16,353 bases of DNA from an uncultured Allobaculum sp. (lineage in GTDB: Bacteria > Bacillota_I > Bacilli_A > Erysipelotrichales > Erysipelotrichaceae). This document shows positions 6,357-13,784 of the stretch, one piece after another; position 1 is the first letter of the stretch, and every line of letters starts with the position of its first letter. The stretch covers positions 1 through 16,353 of the forward strand of contig CAJTLE010000063.1 of the NCBI GenBank assembly GCA_910577085.1, in the 5' to 3' direction. The notes beneath the pieces were generated by a model. It saw only the letters and a list, made by a program, of their open reading frames with translations. It was not told the origin of the DNA and made no database searches. The position numbers were made by a program, and so were the translations under genes.

Positions 6357-7235
6357 TCAAGGTTTGCGACGTTTAATCTCATCGCCAGGACCAAGATGGC
6401 CGACCAATAAAGATGAGTTGGGATCGTGATCGGCAATGTTGCGGCGAATCGCGTTCTCGTCATAGTTGGCATAGCAGTATCGGCACAGATGGCTGCACGT
6501 ATTGTAGACCCCGATATCGGCCATCTCTACACACTCGCAATCTCTGGCTTTCCACTTCTTAAAAACTTTTCCTGTCATGGCATAGGCTTTCTTCATCGAA
6601 AAGCAGCCACCCTCGGGAATGCCGTACTCAGCCAGAATTCCTTTTTCGCAGCACGTAAACACCTCCAAGTGATGACGGGCCGCGCTTTTCGCAAAACCTT
6701 TGCCAATGGCTTCGAGTTCTTCAGGGGTGGGCTGATGAAACGCCAGTTCATGCGCGTTTTTGCGAACATTTTTATAGTCATCCAGAAAGGAGATGGAAAT
6801 TGATTCGACACAGCCTTCCACAAGGGAACACAGTTTTTCAAAAGCCCGCAGGTGATACTCCACCGGATATCGATCCGATAAAATAATCGGATCATAGCGC
6901 ACACTCAGACTTTCCTTGCCCAGAATTTTGTTCATCTTCCAAAGACCTTCAATGATCTTCTTTTTGTCGATCACATTCGGTTCAAAATCCTGATGATAAG
7001 GCGTAATGGTCACATCCATCAAAATCGGTTTCTCGATTTCCTGCAGATGATCAATAAGGGGCAGCGGATTTTTCGTACAGAACATGAAAGCGTCAATATC
7101 CTCAACAAAAATCCGGGACACTTTCTGCCTGGCAAACGGGTTGCGTACATCAAAGTATCCCGCCTTGAGCCGGTTTAAAAACCACGTGGAAAAGAAAGCC
7201 GGAATATCCGTCCGGCAGCTTGCGTTGACAATCAT
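6357..7235 (-). CDS. DUF1848 family protein with CX3CX2C motif
   Basis: This is a 292-residue protein matching the DUF1848 family of unknown function. It opens with MIVNASCRTDIPAF, then shows WFLNRLKAGYFDVRNPF, the FCTKNPLPL segment (a barrel-strand-like motif), ITPYHQDFEPNV and SVRYDPI. It ends in a cysteine-rich region. Near the C-terminus is CSHLCRYCYAN, a CX3CX2C triad (C247, C251, C254) like that of radical SAM enzymes, with more cysteines at 195, 196, 211, 233 and 235. An iron-sulfur cluster is a reasonable inference; radical SAM chemistry is unproven, and the motif lies at the opposite end from its usual place. The start at 7235 is chosen over the ATG at 7268 because GGAGGAGG sits just upstream. 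It lies head-to-tail with the helicase gene 185 bp downstream, but no functional link is evident. Confidence 0.8.
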   Translation of the reverse strand: MIVNASCRTDIPAFFSTWFLNRLKAGYFDVRNPFARQKVSRIFVEDIDAFMFCTKNPLPLIDHLQEIEKPILMDVTITPYHQDFEPNVIDKKKIIEGLWKMNKILGKESLSVRYDPIILSDRYPVEYHLRAFEKLCSLVEGCVESISISFLDDYKNVRKNAHELAFHQPTPEELEAIGKGFAKSAARHHLEVFTCCEKGILAEYGIPEGGCFSMKKAYAMTGKVFKKWKARDCECVEMADIGVYNTCSHLCRYCYANYDENAIRRNIADHDPNSSLLVGHLGPGDEIKRRKP

Positions 7236-7638
7236 TTTTTCCTCCTCCTTTCCATACCTGTTCTCCACCCATTTTCTCCATCTATTCTTCGCTTATTTTT
7301 ACTCGTTTTAAAGGAGAGTGTTTCAAGGTCTTCAGACGATTTTCTGATTCGTTTCTGTATCAATCCGATGCAAAAGCGCGAACCGGCAATTGAATTCTGC
7401 TTTCGATATCGAATTGTCGATCCGTTTCAGTTCGTCTTTATCTATCGTACAGGATGTGTCAAGAAATCGGTTTGCGCTCACTTATGGCGTCCATTTTAGG
7501 CAGTCAGGGTTTTCAAGTCGCTCTTGTCGTATAATGATGAGTAGCGCATTCCTGCTCGTTGTCAAAGCATAAGTTCAGAGAATGAAAGCAGGCAGGAAGC
7601 GAACCCAAATCGAATACCGAACAGAAAGGAAAACTGTA
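7236..7638. other. divergent intergenic region
   Basis: About 400 bp separate the minus-strand DUF1848 gene from the plus-strand HAD gene. No reading frame here resembles a protein. Visible items are the perfect 12-bp palindrome TTCGATATCGAA at 7402-7413, the TATAAT at 7530-7535, and on the minus strand a TTGAAA (about 7320) that could serve as -35 for DUF1848, although no good -10 is correctly spaced. Confidence 0.6.
7507..7535 (+). promoter_or_regulatory. likely promoter of the HAD-MATE operon
   Basis: A perfect TATAAT lies at 7530-7535. The hexamer 17 bp upstream (GGGTTT, 7507-7512) is a poor -35, so activation or another element may be needed. The resulting leader would be about 95 nt before the start codon at 7639. 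Confidence 0.5.
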
Positions 7639-8358
7639 ATGACGAAAAAAGCTCTGTTTTTTGATCTGGATGGATCACTCGTTGGAATGAAACTGGAAGA
7701 ATTTGTACAGGGATATCTGCAAACGATCTCTGCTTCCATGGCCCCCTATGGTTTTGAATCCAAAACGCTGGTTCAGACGATTTATCGCGGCATGGCTGCC
7801 ATGAATCACCATGATCCGGCATTGACCAATGAAGAAGCCTTTCTCAATGTCATGAAAGAACAGTATGGCCCCGAAGTTGTCGAAAAGATGCCCTACTTTG
7901 AAGATTACTATCATACAGACTTCAATCTGAATCAGCAGCATTGTCCAAAAATTCCGCTGGCCCATGAAGTGATTGAAAAAGCCAAAGAAAAAGGACTGAT
8001 GACCATTCTGGCCACCAATCCCGTCTTCCCGAGAATTGCCATTGAACGCCGCCTTGCCTGGGGCGGGCTGAAACCAGAGGAGTTTGCATGGATTACCAGC
8101 TATGAAAACTCTCATTTCTGCAAGCCGGATCCGCGCTACTATATGGAAATTGCCGACCGTTTTGGCTTAAAGCCAGAAGAAATTCTGATGGTTGGAAACG
8201 ACCTCAACGAAGACTATGGCGCAGTCGCCGCCGGCATGGATTTGTTTGTGCTCACCGAGTATCTGATTGAAAACAAAACCAGCTCTTCACTTTTAGACTC
8301 ATTCCCGCATGGCTCCATGGCTGATCTGCTTGCCTATGTCGATCAGCTTGAGGTATGA
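7639..8358 (+). CDS. HAD-superfamily hydrolase
   Basis: This is a 239-residue soluble protein of the haloacid dehalogenase superfamily, probably a small-molecule phosphatase. All four motifs are present: motif I FDLDGS (nucleophile D9, acid/base D11), motif II ILATN (T126), motif III lysine K162 in CKPDP, and motif IV GNDLNED (D188, D192) for magnesium. The segment between motifs I and II (residues 15-110) is long and mostly helical, as in C1-type caps that decide substrate. The substrate cannot be named. The start at 7639 is preferred to the ATG at 7582 because AGAAAGGA precedes it and the homologous region begins there (MTKKALFFDLDG). Its stop overlaps the start of the MATE gene (ATGA), so the two are translationally coupled and may act in one detoxification or export process. 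Confidence 0.9.
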   Translation: MTKKALFFDLDGSLVGMKLEEFVQGYLQTISASMAPYGFESKTLVQTIYRGMAAMNHHDPALTNEEAFLNVMKEQYGPEVVEKMPYFEDYYHTDFNLNQQHCPKIPLAHEVIEKAKEKGLMTILATNPVFPRIAIERRLAWGGLKPEEFAWITSYENSHFCKPDPRYYMEIADRFGLKPEEILMVGNDLNEDYGAVAAGMDLFVLTEYLIENKTSSSLLDSFPHGSMADLLAYVDQLEV

Positions 8359-9716
8359 ACTCTGAAGCCCTTCTTGCCCGCATCCGCCAGAGCGAATCCT
8401 TAGACGCAAACCAGCAGCGCCGGCTGATTTTGCTGCTGTCCTGGCCAGCGATTCTCGCCCAGATTTCGGTGACCGTCATGCAGTTGATCGATGCGGGCAT
8501 GGTCGGACAACTGGGAACCAATGCTTCGGCAGCCATCGGCCTGGTGGCTTCGACGACCTGGCTGATCAACGGCCTTTGTCAGGGCATTGTATATGGCTTT
8601 TCCGTTCAGGCTGCCCAGGCGATCGGTGCCCGCAAACTGGACAAAGCCAGTTCCTTGTGCCGACAGGGAATGCTTGCCGTTCTGGTACTGGGGATTCCCA
8701 TCGCCCTGCTTGGCTCTTTGATCAGCCGCCAGGTTCCATACTGGCTTGGCGGACAGCCAGAAGTCGTTGTGGATGCCGGGTTATACTTACTCGTTTTTTG
8801 TCTGGGTCTTCCCTTTTCACTGCTCAATGACTGGGCCGTAAAGATGTTACAGAGTGCAGGCGATACGAAAATTCCGGGTCTGACGCAGATTGTCATGTGC
8901 GTTCTGGATGTATTTTTCAATGCCTTCTTTATTTACGGCCTGCAGCTGGGTGTCCTTGGGGCTGCCCTTGGAACGGCCCTTTCGATTTTGTGCGCATCCG
9001 TTTTTCTGACAGGGTGGGTGTATCTGAAAAATCCGTATCTGAAAGAGAGAGCGTCCTTTCGCTTCACCCGCGGATCCATTGAAAATGCGCTCCGGATTGG
9101 TGTGCCCATCAGTATTGAACAGCTGATTTCCGGTGCCAATTATGTCGTCTTCACCCGCATTGTCAGCACGTTAGGAACGGTCTCCATTGCGGCCAACAGT
9201 TTTGCGATTACGGCCGAAAGTCTTTGTTACATGCCAGGCTATGGCTGTGCAGCAGCGGCAACGGCGGTGGTCGGTCAGGCCGTCGGGGCCAATCGGATGA
9301 ATCTGGCCAGACAGATGTCCTGGCGCATTACCCGCATTGCGATGATCATGATGGGCTGTTCGGGTGTTTTGATGTTTATCCTCTCTCAGAATCTGATGGC
9401 CATGTTAACACCAGTTGTCGAAGTCCAGCAGCTCGGTGCCAGATTGCTCAGACTTGAGGCATTTGCGGAACCGATGTATGGCGCTTCAATTGCGATTGCG
9501 GGTATTCTGCGGGCCAAAGGTGATACCATCTGGCCAGCCTGCCTGAACTTTATTTCCATATGGTGTGTGCGTATTCCAGCAGCGTGGTTTTTAAGCACCC
9601 GTATGGGCCTGATTGGGCCATGGATTGCGATGAATGTTGAATTGAATGTCCGCGGTCTGCTCTTTTTATGGCGGCTCAAACACGCCTGGAACAAAGAACC
9701 CGCTCTGGTTTCATGA
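8355..9716 (+). CDS. MATE-family multidrug efflux transporter
   Basis: This is a 453-residue integral membrane protein with about 12 predicted hydrophobic segments, the usual size for the multidrug and toxic compound extrusion family. Family features include the opening LSWPAILAQISVTVMQLIDAGMVGQLG, the first-half GFSVQAAQAIGARKLDKA, the second-half counterpart CAAAATAVVGQAVGANRMNLA, and a final-third AIAGILRAKGDTIWPACLNF. MATE proteins export cationic or other toxic compounds using a sodium or proton gradient; the ion and substrates cannot be assigned by eye. The ATG lies within the ATGA overlap with the HAD gene, and a GAGG just before it acts as ribosome binding site. A strong terminator follows 29 bp downstream, closing a two-gene operon. 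Confidence 0.93.
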   Translation: MNSEALLARIRQSESLDANQQRRLILLLSWPAILAQISVTVMQLIDAGMVGQLGTNASAAIGLVASTTWLINGLCQGIVYGFSVQAAQAIGARKLDKASSLCRQGMLAVLVLGIPIALLGSLISRQVPYWLGGQPEVVVDAGLYLLVFCLGLPFSLLNDWAVKMLQSAGDTKIPGLTQIVMCVLDVFFNAFFIYGLQLGVLGAALGTALSILCASVFLTGWVYLKNPYLKERASFRFTRGSIENALRIGVPISIEQLISGANYVVFTRIVSTLGTVSIAANSFAITAESLCYMPGYGCAAAATAVVGQAVGANRMNLARQMSWRITRIAMIMMGCSGVLMFILSQNLMAMLTPVVEVQQLGARLLRLEAFAEPMYGASIAIAGILRAKGDTIWPACLNFISIWCVRIPAAWFLSTRMGLIGPWIAMNVELNVRGLLFLWRLKHAWNKEPALVS

Positions 9717-9744
9717 TGGTTCTGATTTTCTGACCAACAAAAAT

Positions 9745-9794
9745 AACGATCCGGTTTCTGCCTGCGGGGTGCAGAACCCGGATCGTTTTCTTTT
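9745..9794. terminator. bidirectional terminator after the MATE gene and the sdpI-like gene
   Basis: An outer stem AACGATCCGG with CCGGATCGTT (9745-9754/9778-9787) is continued by an inner stem TTCTGC/GCAGAA around a short G-rich loop. The plus strand then reads TTTTCTTTT. On the minus strand the hairpin is followed by TATTTTTG. It therefore fits both the plus-strand HAD-MATE operon and the minus-strand sdpR-sdpI-like pair. Confidence 0.85.
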
Positions 9795-9827
9795 AAAAGT
9801 CGATCAATAAAGCTAAAACAATGTCTC

Positions 9828-9883
9828 CTGAACAATACAGCCTGAACCATATAATCTGAACAATATAATCTGAACAATACAGC
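9828..9883. repeat. four tandem 14-bp repeats
   Basis: The four units are 9828-9841 (CTGAACAATACAGC), 9842-9855 (CTGAACCATATAAT), 9856-9869 (CTGAACAATATAAT) and 9870-9883 (identical to the first). All share CTGAACnATAnA. They lie just after the sdpI-like stop codon, between it and the shared terminator, so they would be in its 3' untranslated region. There are no unique spacers, so this is not a CRISPR array. Confidence 0.9.
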
Positions 9884-9900
9884 CTGCTTCAGTTCGGGAC

Positions 9901-10575
9901 CTATCGCATACCGGGCTGTTGATACAGATTTTTCGAATACATCCAAAGGCCGATCGTCAACACCATATCTACCACCAGCAGCGCCGTCACAACAATCCCG
10001 AGCTGCTGGGCAAAAAATGTTCCGGCCAGAAACATCACTCCATTCAGACACAACAGATATCCGGCCAGTCGGTTGACCTTGGCCCAGACTTTGCGGGAGC
10101 TAAGGGTATAGGCATTTCGAAAGCCAAAGGTTCCATTCTGACGGGCTTTGGGAGCCAGATTGCCCAGCACCAGCATCAACAATCCAAGCGCACCCGTAAT
10201 AAAACGCTCAATCTGAAAGTGCGGATACAGTGCAAACAGCATACAGCCGCCAATGGCAATGCCTTCAATCAAGGGAACCAGCCACATCAGCACCGATTCA
10301 AGAACTGGATTTCCGGGTCGGTTCTTTTCCTCACGAAACGTCAGAACCAGAACGAAAGCATCCATGCCCACAAAAAACCAGGGGAATCCATAAAAGAAGG
10401 CAGACTTTGACATCCAGTTGTCGGGCGTTCCCTGAAAGTCAAAGTGAATCGGAACCTGATCCGGAAAGCGCCAGCCAGCCAGAAGTCCAATCACCATCGG
10501 CCACAGGCAGACCAGCACGGAAATCAGAATTCGTCTGCGGTTGGCCGGTGAGATCTTCGAGAAAAACCCGCTCAT
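9901..10575 (-). CDS. SdpI-like / DUF1648 membrane protein
   Basis: This is a 224-residue membrane protein with about six hydrophobic segments. The N-terminal half matches DUF1648: a helix at 16-35, then FPDQVPIHFDFQGTPDNWMSK, the usual soluble loop. The C-terminal half matches the SdpI domain: GNLAPKARQNGTFGFRNAYTLSSRKVWAKVNRLAGYL, then two helices. In Bacillus subtilis, SdpI protects cells from the SdpC toxin and also sequesters the SdpR repressor at the membrane when toxin is present; homologues elsewhere are often of unknown trigger. The ATG overlaps the stop of the upstream regulator gene (ATGA), with AGGAAGG inside that gene as ribosome binding site, so the pair is co-translated. No sdpA, sdpB or sdpC toxin gene is in the window, so it may be an immunity-only or envelope-stress unit. 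Confidence 0.87.
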   Translation of the reverse strand: MSGFFSKISPANRRRILISVLVCLWPMVIGLLAGWRFPDQVPIHFDFQGTPDNWMSKSAFFYGFPWFFVGMDAFVLVLTFREEKNRPGNPVLESVLMWLVPLIEGIAIGGCMLFALYPHFQIERFITGALGLLMLVLGNLAPKARQNGTFGFRNAYTLSSRKVWAKVNRLAGYLLCLNGVMFLAGTFFAQQLGIVVTALLVVDMVLTIGLWMYSKNLYQQPGMR

Positions 10576-10904
10576 TTTGGCAGGCCTTCCTGTGGGGTGG
10601 AAATCAGAGCTGACTGAGATTTAGCTTCATTCTTTTCATCCTTGCGTGCATACAACGACTGCATCCAGACCAGTGCTTCTTCAAGCACCGAGGTGTTCAG
10701 CTCATAAATGATATAGCGCCCTTCTCGCTGGCTTCGCACCAGACCGGCTTCTTTCAAAGCATTGAGATGCTGGGAGATGGCCCCATTGCTCACCGAGAAA
10801 TGACTGCAGATCTCGCCCGCATTTAAGGGCGAAACTCTCAACAGATCCAGAATCTGCCGGTTGATTGGATCCGCACACGTTTTCAGAACCGTCTGTAATG
10901 CCAT
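10572..10904 (-). CDS. ArsR-family autorepressor, SdpR-like
   Basis: This is a 110-residue winged helix-turn-helix protein of the ArsR/SdpR type. Residues 1-75 contain the family pattern: CADPINRQILDLL, NAGEICSHFSVSNGAISQHLNALKEAGLV (helix-turn-helix) and the wing SQREGRYIIYELN. No cysteine or histidine metal-site cluster of the arsenical or zinc sensors is present, so direct metal sensing is unlikely. The SdpR model, in which SdpI relieves repression, fits better because the next gene is SdpI-like and overlaps by 4 nt. Residues 90-110 are a polar tail. The ATG at 10904 has an AAGGAG about 11 nt upstream. A strong inverted repeat at 10963-10988 in the promoter region is a natural operator. 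Confidence 0.88.
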   Translation of the reverse strand: MALQTVLKTCADPINRQILDLLRVSPLNAGEICSHFSVSNGAISQHLNALKEAGLVRSQREGRYIIYELNTSVLEEALVWMQSLYARKDEKNEAKSQSALISTPQEGLPK

Positions 10905-10962
10905 ACTGATTCACTCTCCTTTTCATGTTGATCCATTCTATATTCTTCTATATTTTATGAAA

Positions 10963-10988
10963 TGCTAAAATCTAATTTCATTTTAGCA
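10963..10988. promoter_or_regulatory. inverted repeat, probable SdpR-like operator
   Basis: Perfect 9-bp arms TGCTAAAAT (10963-10971) and ATTTTAGCA (10980-10988) flank an 8-bp spacer. The site is 59 bp upstream of the regulator's start codon and borders an AT-rich stretch holding TATAGA and TAAAAT -10-like hexamers. Its position and symmetry suit binding by the dimeric regulator for autorepression. Confidence 0.65.
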
Positions 10989-11075
10989 GTCCCTTAAACA
11001 TATACAAGATCTTTGGCCATACACATGCGCCCCTCTGCCTATCAACTATTTCTTTGTTCTCAAATTCAAAAATCT

Positions 11076-11129
11076 GAATAAGAAAACCGGGACAGCCAGT
11101 CGTCTCTGACATGTGGTGGCAGTCCCGGT
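11076..11129 (-). terminator. terminator of the marR-ABC operon
   Basis: On the minus strand, ACCGGGAC (11122-11129) pairs with GTCCCGGT (11086-11093). The stem continues after one T-T mismatch with GCCA/TGGC, leaving an 18-base loop, and TTTTCTTATT follows. It lies about 54 bp after the stop of the last ABC gene at 11183. Confidence 0.85.
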
Positions 11130-11182
11130 GTGATTCTTTAATTCTTTGGTTCTTTAACGATTGAATTCTCTGGTTCGCCCAT

Positions 11183-13783
11183 TCAGGCTTGGGCTGGAGC
11201 CATTGGGTCTGGCAGATCGCTGTCATCGAACTGTGCATTGTAAAGACTGGCATAGAAGCCATTCTTTTGAAGCAGCTGCTCATGCGTTCCGGTTTCGACA
11301 ATATCACCATGATTCATAACCAGAATCAGATCGGCATCTTTGATCGTGGAAAGACGATGGGCAATGACAAAGGAAGTTCGCTTTTCCATCATTAAGTCCA
11401 TGGCCTTTTGAATCTGCTGCTCGGTTCTTGTATCGACGGAAGACGTAGCTTCATCCAGAATCAGCATCGGGTGATTGACCAGCATAGCTCGGGCAATGGT
11501 AACCTGCTGTTTCTGACCAACTGAAAGAGAAACCTGGTCGTTTAATACGGTATCCAGACCTTCCGGCAGCGTTTTGACCAGATGGTCCAGACCGACCGCT
11601 TTGCAGGCTTTCATGATCTCTTCATCGCTCAGATTCGGTGTGTTGTACGCGAGGTTTTCGCGCAGGGTTCCCTCAAACAGCCAGGTATCCTGAAGTACCA
11701 TACAGAACTGCTTGTGAACTTCACTTCGTTTCATGTCGGTGGTTTTGATGCCATCAATGGAAATCGCACCACCATCCAGTTCATAGAAGCGCATCAACAG
11801 ATTGACCAGCGTCGTTTTTCCAGCCCCGGTTGGGCCGACAATCGCAATTTTCTGACCATGATGCGCATCCGCACTGAAGTCATGAATGACATCATGATCC
11901 GCATCCGGATAGTGGAACCGGACATGCGAGAAGTCCACTTCCCCCTGCGTATTGTCCAGCGTGATGGTCTTATTGGACTCGTCGCTCATTTCCTTTTCTT
12001 CCAGGAAGGCAAACACACGCTCGCCGGAAGCGGCGGCACTTTGCATCGAGGAGAACGCCTGGGCGATCTGGCTGAGCGGCTGGGTGAAGTAGCGGACATA
12101 CATGATAAAGGCCACAATCGTTCCAAAGGTAATCGTGCCATTCAACGCCATGGCACCACCCACAACGCAGATGGCGACATACCCGAAGTTGCCAATAAAG
12201 CCCATCATTGGCTGCATGATTGAGGCAATCGCATTGGCTTTGAAGGAACTGTTGACCATTGAGGTGTTATAGTCCTGGAACTGTTTCAAGGCTTTGGCTT
12301 CATCGTTATAAGCCTTGACAACAGTATGGCCAGTATAGATTTCCTCAATGTGACCATTGAGGCGGCCAAGACTGTTCTGCATCTGGTTGAAGTACTTCTG
12401 AGAGTGACCCATGATCACAAACATCAAAATAAAACCGATCAAGGAGGCAGCAATCGCAGTGGCGGTCATCTCCAGATTGGTTGTGACCATCAGATACAGC
12501 GATCCAATAAGCATGACGGTATTGGTCAACAGCGCTGAAATCGACTGGTTGAGGGACTGGCTGATGGTATCGATATCGTTGGTGATTCGCGAAAGCACAT
12601 CGCCGATGGTTGTCTTTTCAAAGTAGGAAATCGGCAGCCGGTTGATCTTATGGGAAATATCTTCCCGCATCGCATAGGAAGTCTTCTGCGTGATGGAAGC
12701 CATAATCCAGCCCTGAATTAAGGAAAGAACCCAGCCCAGTGCGATCAGGCCGGCAAAGCTCAAGGCAATCCGGGTGACTTTTTCCATATCCATTTTTGGC
12801 TTGATGACGGAATAAACCGACGTCGGAAGATTGTCCATCGCATCGAGCGCGGACTGTTGATCATCAGGATTGATCTTAGAGAGCTCTTTGACCATTTCGA
12901 TCTGATCCTGGGTGGAAATGACAGTGTTTTGAATCGTCATATCCGGAAGCAGAGCTTTCTGGACCGACTCAGGCAGGTTTTCAAGCTGTTCAACCATTTT
13001 GGCTGCATCGTCAGTATCCATTATGGCCTGACTGATTTCCGGCCGATCAGACTTTTCAGAATCAGATTCAGTACTCTTCGCTTCTGAGTTTGAAGTTGTT
13101 GATTCTGAGTCAGCAGCTGAATCTTTCTTGTCTGTTTCTTTATCTTCTTCTTTGTTTTTTGTTTCCATCTCCGCCAAGGAGCTGAGTGCCTTGGCTGCTT
13201 CCTGCTGGTCTTCGAGTGTAATAGTCTGGCCATTGAGTTCAATATCTTCTGGCTTCAATGCCTCCATCTGGCTTTGCAGGGCAGCGGGATCTGTGCCCGA
13301 CATCCCGGCCGGATTGGAAATCGAACCTGGATTCATCAGGCGAGCTGGGATCTTGCTGGGATCGATGGTTGTTGGGTCAATGGTCGTTGGATCAATAGCA
13401 GCTGGATCCATGGAAGTCTGGGAAGATGGTGCTTCCTGCAGGGCAGACATCTGGCTTTGCAGAGCTTGAAGCTCTTTTGCCTTTTGCATATTTTCCTGGA
13501 GTTTTTCACCAAGAGTTTTCGAATTGGTTTCCAGATTGGAGACCATCGTATTGGAAATATCTTCAAGAGCTGTCTGATCTGGCATCAGTCCAGCAGTGAC
13601 CGTATTGGTCAGCTCGGAAAGTTTATCTGGACCCGCCAGTGTACAAAGCACACCAAGCACAGCACAGATCAGCGCTACCACTAACGAAACACGATATCGG
13701 CCAAGTCTGGCAAAGAGCTTTTTCCAGGTGCCGACCATGTCTTTTGGTTTGGCATTGCTGCCATGTCTCATCGGTCTTGGCAT
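11183..13783 (-). CDS. ABC exporter half-transporter with a large TM1-TM2 insertion (BmrD-like subunit)
   Basis: This is an 866-residue fused permease-ATPase; related half-transporters are about 580-670 residues. TM1 lies at about 33-49 and TM2 at about 335-360. Between them is a polar insertion of about 285 residues, predicted outside the membrane. It contains Gln/Leu-rich helical stretches (90-118, 168-177), a DPTTIDPTTIDP repeat near 130-142 and an acidic Glu/Ser/Lys/Asp stretch (203-250). The ATPase has Walker A GPTGAGKTT (650-658), Q-loop Q698, Walker B MLILDE with catalytic E778, and H809 in IAHR. Its signature is the non-canonical LSVGQ (753-757). With the neighbouring subunit, whose Walker B is degenerate, it would form a heterodimer with one full catalytic site. 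The start at 13783 follows AAAGGAG and lies 1 nt after the upstream stop; the ATG at 13822 lies inside the upstream gene. Confidence 0.88.
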   Translation of the reverse strand: MPRPMRHGSNAKPKDMVGTWKKLFARLGRYRVSLVVALICAVLGVLCTLAGPDKLSELTNTVTAGLMPDQTALEDISNTMVSNLETNSKTLGEKLQENMQKAKELQALQSQMSALQEAPSSQTSMDPAAIDPTTIDPTTIDPSKIPARLMNPGSISNPAGMSGTDPAALQSQMEALKPEDIELNGQTITLEDQQEAAKALSSLAEMETKNKEEDKETDKKDSAADSESTTSNSEAKSTESDSEKSDRPEISQAIMDTDDAAKMVEQLENLPESVQKALLPDMTIQNTVISTQDQIEMVKELSKINPDDQQSALDAMDNLPTSVYSVIKPKMDMEKVTRIALSFAGLIALGWVLSLIQGWIMASITQKTSYAMREDISHKINRLPISYFEKTTIGDVLSRITNDIDTISQSLNQSISALLTNTVMLIGSLYLMVTTNLEMTATAIAASLIGFILMFVIMGHSQKYFNQMQNSLGRLNGHIEEIYTGHTVVKAYNDEAKALKQFQDYNTSMVNSSFKANAIASIMQPMMGFIGNFGYVAICVVGGAMALNGTITFGTIVAFIMYVRYFTQPLSQIAQAFSSMQSAAASGERVFAFLEEKEMSDESNKTITLDNTQGEVDFSHVRFHYPDADHDVIHDFSADAHHGQKIAIVGPTGAGKTTLVNLLMRFYELDGGAISIDGIKTTDMKRSEVHKQFCMVLQDTWLFEGTLRENLAYNTPNLSDEEIMKACKAVGLDHLVKTLPEGLDTVLNDQVSLSVGQKQQVTIARAMLVNHPMLILDEATSSVDTRTEQQIQKAMDLMMEKRTSFVIAHRLSTIKDADLILVMNHGDIVETGTHEQLLQKNGFYASLYNAQFDDSDLPDPMAPAQA
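13363..13412. repeat. short in-frame DNA repeat coding for Asp-Pro-x-x-Ile units
   Basis: Imperfect 15-bp tandem units encode the run DPAAIDPTTIDPTTIDPSKI in the extracytoplasmic insertion of the ABC subunit. The third and fourth codon positions vary most. The array looks like replication slippage in a low-complexity linker. Confidence 0.75.
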
Positions 13784-13784
13784 A

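Noticed and set aside
9828..9883. Possible CRISPR array
   Set aside because: The 14-bp units are directly adjacent with no unique spacers, and no cas gene is present.
9386..10051. A 221-codon open frame on the minus strand overlapping the MATE 3' end and the sdpI-like gene
   Set aside because: It crosses a terminator and the 14-bp repeat array, has no family resemblance and overlaps two well-supported genes.
11582..12223. A 213-codon plus-strand open frame inside the ABC gene
   Set aside because: It is antisense to the conserved ATPase and membrane domains and shows no recognisable domain.
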